Shown one piece after another: positions 58,526 to 64,000 of a stretch of 64,000 nucleotides of DNA. This stretch comes from Manis javanica. Taxonomy: Eukaryota > Chordata > Mammalia > Pholidota > Manidae. Numbering within the stretch: the first letter of the stretch is position 1; every line of letters starts with the position of its first letter. The notes under the pieces were generated by a model that made no database searches, was not told the origin of the DNA, and worked only from the letters and a program-made list of their open reading frames with translations. The stretch lies in NCBI RefSeq assembly GCF_040802235.1, contig NC_133165.1, positions 16,153,623-16,217,622 on the forward strand, read 5' to 3'. A program made the translations under genes and the position numbers.

Positions 58526-59140
58526 GTAAAGCAAGGTGTTAGGGACTGAGGTCAGGGCCTGGTGTAACTGGGAAAAGGAGGTTGAGGGTAAGAAGATGAC
58601 AAAATGCAGAAGCCTGAGATGCAATAACAGAGGCAAGTCTGGAAAAAGCTTTCTGATGGTGGCCATTTATTTCCCAATACTACCTTAAGATGTCATTGCC
58701 CATCTTTTTGCCAAAGTAAACAAGATCAAGCTTAGAACCAACAGAACGGGGAGGAGAAGCATCAGGATAGCCCAGAAGCTTGGGAAGGATTAGGATGAAA
58801 AACTCCAAGGACATGCAGGCTGGACCCCATACAGAGCACTCCCTTCTCCCGTTTCTTCACTCTTTCTTACCTTCTACCTCCGTTGGTAACACTTTATAAT
58901 TACAGCTGAGGAAGACAGCTCCTTAAAAGATCTGTTCCCAGAGAAGTGTACCTGGCATGGAATATCTGATGGAAGGTGGGGAGAGAGGACCACATGAATG
59001 AAAGTGGCCCAGCCCAGAGGTCCTCCACACTAGGAATGACCAACCCTCCCCTACTTGGAGGGATATAATCTAGGACTTCAAAAATTAGACAAAAGAAGAA
59101 AAATAAATACAGACAACTGCAAAACAACAGAGGATGATAA
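58526..59140. other. Gene-free stretch
   Basis: Nothing recognised. Confidence 0.4.
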
Positions 59141-59720
59141 CAATTATAAATAACCATATCCCAATACATATGAAAATTTTGAATTTAATTTAAAACTAAT
59201 ATGCAGATAGAAATCTTTAATATTAATATCCATTAAATAAGTTGAACTATTAATCAAATATCTCCTCAAAAACACCAATAAAAAGCCCAAGTGGAAACAT
59301 GAGTTTGCTCCCCAAATGTCATGCAAGACATATTCCTTCCTTATATAGATTATTCCAAAGAATAAAAAACAAACTCTTATTTTATTATTCCAAATCCAAA
59401 TAAGAAATTAATACCAAAAAATAATAATAAGTAAGTAGATCCAAAAAAGCATTGATAAATTGAACTCAGATATACAGGAAAAGCTAAGAATGCTAGAAAT
59501 AGAACTTCATTTGATAAAGGCTATCTACAAAATAACTGATGCAAACAATACAAGTAATGATGAATATTTAGATACATATCCTTGGGATCCAGAACAAAAC
59601 AAGGAATAATCCTGTCACTGCTACTATTCAGTATAGTACTTATTTTGTTGTCCTACCAACAAAAATAAGGCAAGAACAAATAGAAATAAAGATTATAAAA
59701 TAAGAAAAAGATTGTTACAA
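59141..59720 (+). mobile_element. L1 ORF2 fragment (RT region)
   Basis: Highly decayed; GAACAAAACAAGGAATAATC, CTACTATTCAGTATAGTACT and AATAAGGCAAGAACAAATAG fit the L1 RT. Confidence 0.6.
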
Positions 59721-59769
59721 TGAATTAAAAAGCAACGACTAAGTGCTGCCTACAAAAGACAACTTTATA

Positions 59770-60340
59770 AATGAACAGACTGAAAGAAAGTAGGTAGATG
59801 AAAAAGATACATCATGTAAATAGCAACCATAAGAAGGCTAGAGGTTATATTAATATCTGTTCAAATAGACTTCAAGACAAAACCATTACCAGATATAGAC
59901 ACATTCCTAACCATTAAAAGCTTAATTATCAGGAGTACATCATAATCATAAGTTACATGCACCCAATAATAGAGCTTCCAAAATCATGAAACAAAAGTTG
60001 ACAAAATTAAGTGAAAATATAAGCAAAGCCACCATTGGAGATTTTACACCCCTGTCTCAGCAACTGATAGAACAGCTAAACAAACTCAGTAGAAACACAG
60101 CAGAATTAAATAACAGTATATCAATCCACTGGACCTAAAGACAGCTGTATAATACTATACCAAACAAGAGCAGAAAATACATTCAAGTGCACAGGAAATA
60201 TCAATCAAAATAGACCACATTCTGGATCTAAAACAAGTCTTAACAAATTTTAAATACATTTAAAGAATAAAATCCTAAACAGAGTTTGTTCTCTGGCCTT
60301 AGTGGGTATTATTTAAAGTCAATAATAAGCAAGTCCCAAA
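59770..60340 (+). mobile_element. L1 ORF2 fragment (endonuclease region)
   Basis: ATGCACCCAATAATAGAGCT, GCAACTGATAGAACAGCTAA, ATACATTCAAGTGCACAGGA and ACAAGTCTTAACAAATTTTA follow the L1 endonuclease coding order. It lies downstream of the RT fragment, so these are two separate insertions, or one rearranged. Confidence 0.7.
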
Positions 60341-60900
60341 AATACCCCAAATGTTTAAAAATTACATAACTATATATAATTATATTATACTATTAAATAA
60401 GCTCTGTGTGAATGAAAGAATCACAAGACATATCAGAAAATATTTCAAAAGTAATAAAAATGAAAAATACATTTCAAATTGTGTGGGATTTTAACCTAAG
60501 AATCAAGGAAAAAATCTCTGAAATTGCCAAAATAGACTTTCCCAAAAAAGAAAGAACCTTGTCCTGAATGGGAACCTAGGAGAGGAGAGCTGAAAAGAGC
60601 CTGTGAAACGGATGTCCTTCCCGCTCCGCAGGAGGCAAAGGCAAAAGAGGAAAAAATGATTCACTAAGGGACATCTGCCACTTGTAAGATATTCCAGAAT
60701 AAAGGAATTAGATGTTACTACTAGTGAAAAAGGAAAAGAAAGCCATCCTTAAATATCTGGCCAAACTTTCAGGCAGAGTGACTATGCAGAAGTTTGGTGG
60801 GACAAGTAACAGAGGAATTTATAAATGCTAAATTTTTTAATTCCTACATGCTCTAAGAGTTGCTCTTTAAAAGCAGAATAGAAGAAGAACATATCATTCT
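60341..60900. other. L1-like to unassigned sequence
   Basis: The first 250 bp may continue the L1; the rest is not recognised. Confidence 0.35.
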
Positions 60901-60929
60901 AAATTCAGCAAGCTTCTGCACATAACTAG

Positions 60930-61480
60930 CAGAACGGAGGGTGTTTTCCCTTTTATTATTGATGTACAGGGTAATGATTTGTTGCCCTTACAAATTTCCA
61001 TCAGATCTAGTGAGTTTTGTTTGTTTTGCTCTCTATCTCCACCCAACCCTTTTAAAGCAACATGAACTCATTATCAACTATTACATGTTCATGTGTTTTA
61101 CTAAATTGTAGTCTTTATTCTTTTTGATGCATAAACTGTCCCATTTTGGTTAGTGTGAGCCTCTTCAGGCATGCTCTAACATCCTCTGGACGTGACCTGA
61201 TTACCCTCTGATAACGTTTTTGCTTTCTGGCATAACAAGATATCCCAGACCCATGTTGCACATTTTCAGCCTCAGACATGGAACTGACCATTTCTTAAAT
61301 GAGGTCTGGTTCCCTTTGGTGGGGAATAGTATGTAGAGACCAAGTATTGGGAAGACATTGCTTCTAGACCTTTTCAATAGACAGAAATAGGGCTATGTAT
61401 TTTTAACTTAAAAAACTATTACATAAAGCTGTCACATATGTCACATATGTATATATGAATAATATATTTCACATATGTGA
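60930..61480 (+). repeat. Probable old L1-associated repeat
   Basis: AACTGTCCCATTTTGG...GTGAGCCTCTTCAGGC, TTGCTTTCTGGCATAACAAG and AAGACATTGCTTCTAGACC match a frequent ancient repeat I associate with old L1s. Related text reappears at 62330-62390. Confidence 0.45.
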
Positions 61481-62885
61481 AATCATAGATTTTACTTTCT
61501 GCCAAAATGCTTCTTCTGAACTGCTCATCTAGTGGGAAGCATTAAAATCCTAATTTTAACACAATGATAATAAAAATGCCATAGCTGATTTAATTGTATG
61601 AAAAATATTGGTGCATATCTCCTGCACCCACAGAATGTACAAATAACTCTTTTATCATAAAACACAAAATAAACTATTTGTAGGCATGGGTAAAGACAGA
61701 GTTAATCATTATCTATTTGGTCAGCTATAGCTAATAACTGATGACTATAGTGATTTTCTTAATCAGCAGCTAACATTTTCTTCAGTTATTCTCTCCAACT
61801 GACTTCTCTGAAGTTATTGGTGAAGAATACAGCCTGAAGCTTCCCATCACTGTTCTTTAACAATAAAACACACTTTCAGAATTAGACAATGTCACCTCCT
61901 ATACCATCTTCATTCATACACCATTGCACCACGGCAAGGCTTTTTCCTTCTCTAGGAATTTTAGTCATTACAACGTCTGCTCCGGTTCACAAAGAAGCCA
62001 CGTCAGCAACATTTATCAAACCCGTTTTTACAGTCATAAATGGGTAAATGATTCATTTTTCCACTATATTCATAGGATCTCCAAGTACAGCATCACAACC
62101 AGTTTCTGAGTAACTTTGCATAATTTTCTTAACAAACAACAAACTTTAAACAACTGCATACTTAATAATGTGTATTACAATAATTATGCATTTATTTTAA
62201 TGATTTCTACATGAATTTAAAGATTTTTATCCGCTGCTTTGTAGTCAGTGAATCCTGATCAGCAGTGCACCAAAGCGAAGTTCCCAATTTGTGGGACATG
62301 CACACCCAGCAAGGCCCAACACTTGGCCAGGCCTAGGATAACACTGCTTCCAGGCCTTTCCAATGGTCAGAAACAGGGATAATAAATATAATTTATTTTT
62401 ACTAATAAATAAATTTTTTAATAATAATAAAAGGGACAGCATTAAGGAAAATTTTTAAAGTGATAAAGAAAGGGAAACAATTAAGTAGTTATCTTGCCAT
62501 CTTATATGAATTATATTTTGGAGTAACCAACTATCTCTGGTGAATGAGAACAGATAATTCTATTTATCAAAAACACCAGCTAATAAATACAGATAAAATG
62601 TTAGAATTAGAAAATTGCCATTTGCAAACCCTAATGAACTGACTCAGGCTATAGTAATCAATGAATGGAAATATCATTGGATTAACAGTTGATAGGAAAC
62701 CATGCCAAATGAAGGGATCAGTCTATCACCACTTATACCTATAAAGCAGTGTTAATAACATTAAAGTGAGATAAGCAGGCATTAAATGTCTTCTAAATTC
62801 AGATAGAATTTAATAGGAAATAATACATAGGAAATTTTTAAAGAGTGGGGATTGCTGTGTCCCAATAAAACTTTATTTATGGACA
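61481..62885. other. Gene-free stretch
   Basis: Apart from the 62330-62390 resemblance to 61355-61420, nothing is recognised. Confidence 0.35.
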
Positions 62886-62889
62886 CAGT

Positions 62890-63132
62890 ATTGTCCTTGA
62901 TGTATTTTTGCCAAAATAATTTGAAACTAACTCTAAGTTTTTACATCTAAATTCCAGTCTACAGGAAATACTAGACATAAAGAAACTAGTTAAATGACAT
63001 CGTAGGAAGAGATGTGCCAAATCCAGAATACTGCCCATACCTGAACCCGTTTCTTCAATCAAACCAGTATGTCGTACATCTAAAACCAATATAATGTTGT
63101 ATACCACCTATACTTTAACAAAAAAAAAAGTC
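62890..63132 (+). mobile_element. L1 3' terminus
   Basis: TGTCGTACATCTAAAACCAA, TATAATGTTGTATACCACCT, ACTTTAACAAAAAAAAAAG. Confidence 0.75.
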
Positions 63133-63539
63133 AACAGCATGAAAAACCAAAGGAGAGAAGACTGTTCTACATTGCATAATTTAAAAGACATAATAAGCAA
63201 ATATAGTGAGAGTCCCTTGCCCAGATACTAATTTAAATCAACAAAAGGAATTTTTAGATAATTGGGGAAATTTGAATAGGAATTGGATATCAGATCATAA
63301 TAAAAACTGTAATTATGCAAGATGTGATAATGGCACTATGGTAATGTAAGAAAATGTTTCCCCCTTTTTGGAGAGGCATATTGATATATGGGGGTTGGGC
63401 ATGACTCTGGGATTTGCTTTAATCATCATCATAATAATAATGCTTCAGTAAAAATAACTGAAGGAGATATGAAGCAGGCATGTCAAAGTGTTGACGCTTG
63501 TTAAAGTTGCATGATGGATAATTTTTCATAACAAAAATT

Positions 63540-64000
63540 TTTAAAGGAAAACCTAATAAAATAATGCCAACTTCTGCAAATTGGTTTATAAAGTCAAAGT
63601 TATTAGGATCAAAATCCCAAAAGTATTCTTGATAGTATTTGAAAAATCACTTTAAAATTTATATGGAAGCTCAAATGGTCACACAGAGCGTAGATAGATC
63701 TAAAAAAGATTAAGCGTAACAAATTTAAAGGTTGATTATAATATTGTAGAAATAAAGACAGGGCAATATTGGCATAGGAAAACACAAATACACCAAATAG
63801 AGAGAAAGAACTAGAATTAATCCTACACAGAAATGGCAGAGCAGACTTTCCAGAAGGATATAAAGGATGAACTAACTATTCAATAAATGCCACTAGGAAA
63901 GCTGAGCTAATTGTACACAAAATCAAATCAAACCTAGGTGGATTAAAAAATAGAGAACTTTTGGAAGACATATGTAGTGGTGCAATTACCAAAAGATCAT
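63540..64000 (+). mobile_element. L1 ORF2 fragment, running off the window end
   Basis: GGATCAAAATCCCAAAAGTA, AATTTATATGGAAGCTCAAA and AATATTGGCATAGGAAAACA fit the L1 ORF2 region after RT. All frames closed. Confidence 0.75.

Noticed and set aside
1-64000. CRISPR-like arrays, bacterial operons, tRNA or rRNA genes
   Set aside because: No spaced direct repeats, no operon structure and no cloverleaf-forming tRNA seen; the content is mammalian intergenic or intronic DNA.

Overview
The window is 64 kb of gene-poor DNA from a placental mammal. It holds no intact protein-coding gene, no rRNA or tRNA gene and no CRISPR array. It is a mosaic of interspersed repeats of different ages: L1 fragments, L2 and MIR relics, DNA transposons, endogenous retroviral pieces, microsatellites and one retropseudogene, all in AT-rich unique sequence. 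I saw no Alu, rodent B1/B2, carnivore SINEC, ruminant Bov-tA/BovB or equine ERE element. That, with the character of the youngest L1 3' ends, suggests a laurasiatherian with few young SINEs. A pangolin is one possibility, but this is a guess. Family names come from recognising sequence, not from a database search.

Layout: 0.1-2.35 kb is a young composite retroposon made of an L1 3' end, an endogenous-retrovirus 3' end (env transmembrane subunit plus U3-R) and a second, older L1 3' tail, all inside one perfect target-site duplication (TSD). 2.5-6.1 kb has a Tigger-like transposon, an old L1 3' end, a MIR and two local duplications. 7.9-9.8 kb is a nearly full-length HDAC1 processed pseudogene. 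11.78-15.2 kb is a second copy of the L1-ERV composite, on the minus strand and with its own TSD. 15.2-23 kb has MIR, L1 and L2 relics and a possible conserved noncoding element. 23.1-27.8 kb is a broken provirus with an LTR, gag, protease, reverse transcriptase, RNase H and the start of integrase. 28-35.4 kb is mostly L2 on the minus strand, with an inverted duplication of part of the L2 reverse-transcriptase region, a GC-rich island and a minus-strand LTR. 35.5-42.5 kb has L1, MIR, a hAT transposase relic and a second LTR of the 23-kb family. 43-64 kb is MIR and L1 relics, CA/GT/CT microsatellites (two of them in an inverted repeat), a second hAT-type element and long stretches with nothing recognisable.

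The most interesting structure is the L1-ERV composite. Two copies 10 kb apart, in opposite orientation, share the same order: the L1 ORF2 end, the G-rich L1 3' UTR, an A-tract, a retroviral integrase-C-terminus-like frame, a TM-only env, a polypurine tract, and an LTR that stops at its poly(A) site followed by A. Each has an L1-type TSD. This is best explained as an L1 lineage that acquired the 3' end of a retroviral transcript and spread by L1 retrotransposition. The second theme is local rearrangement: two direct and two inverted duplications of about 60-370 bp lie within about 2 kb of their sources.
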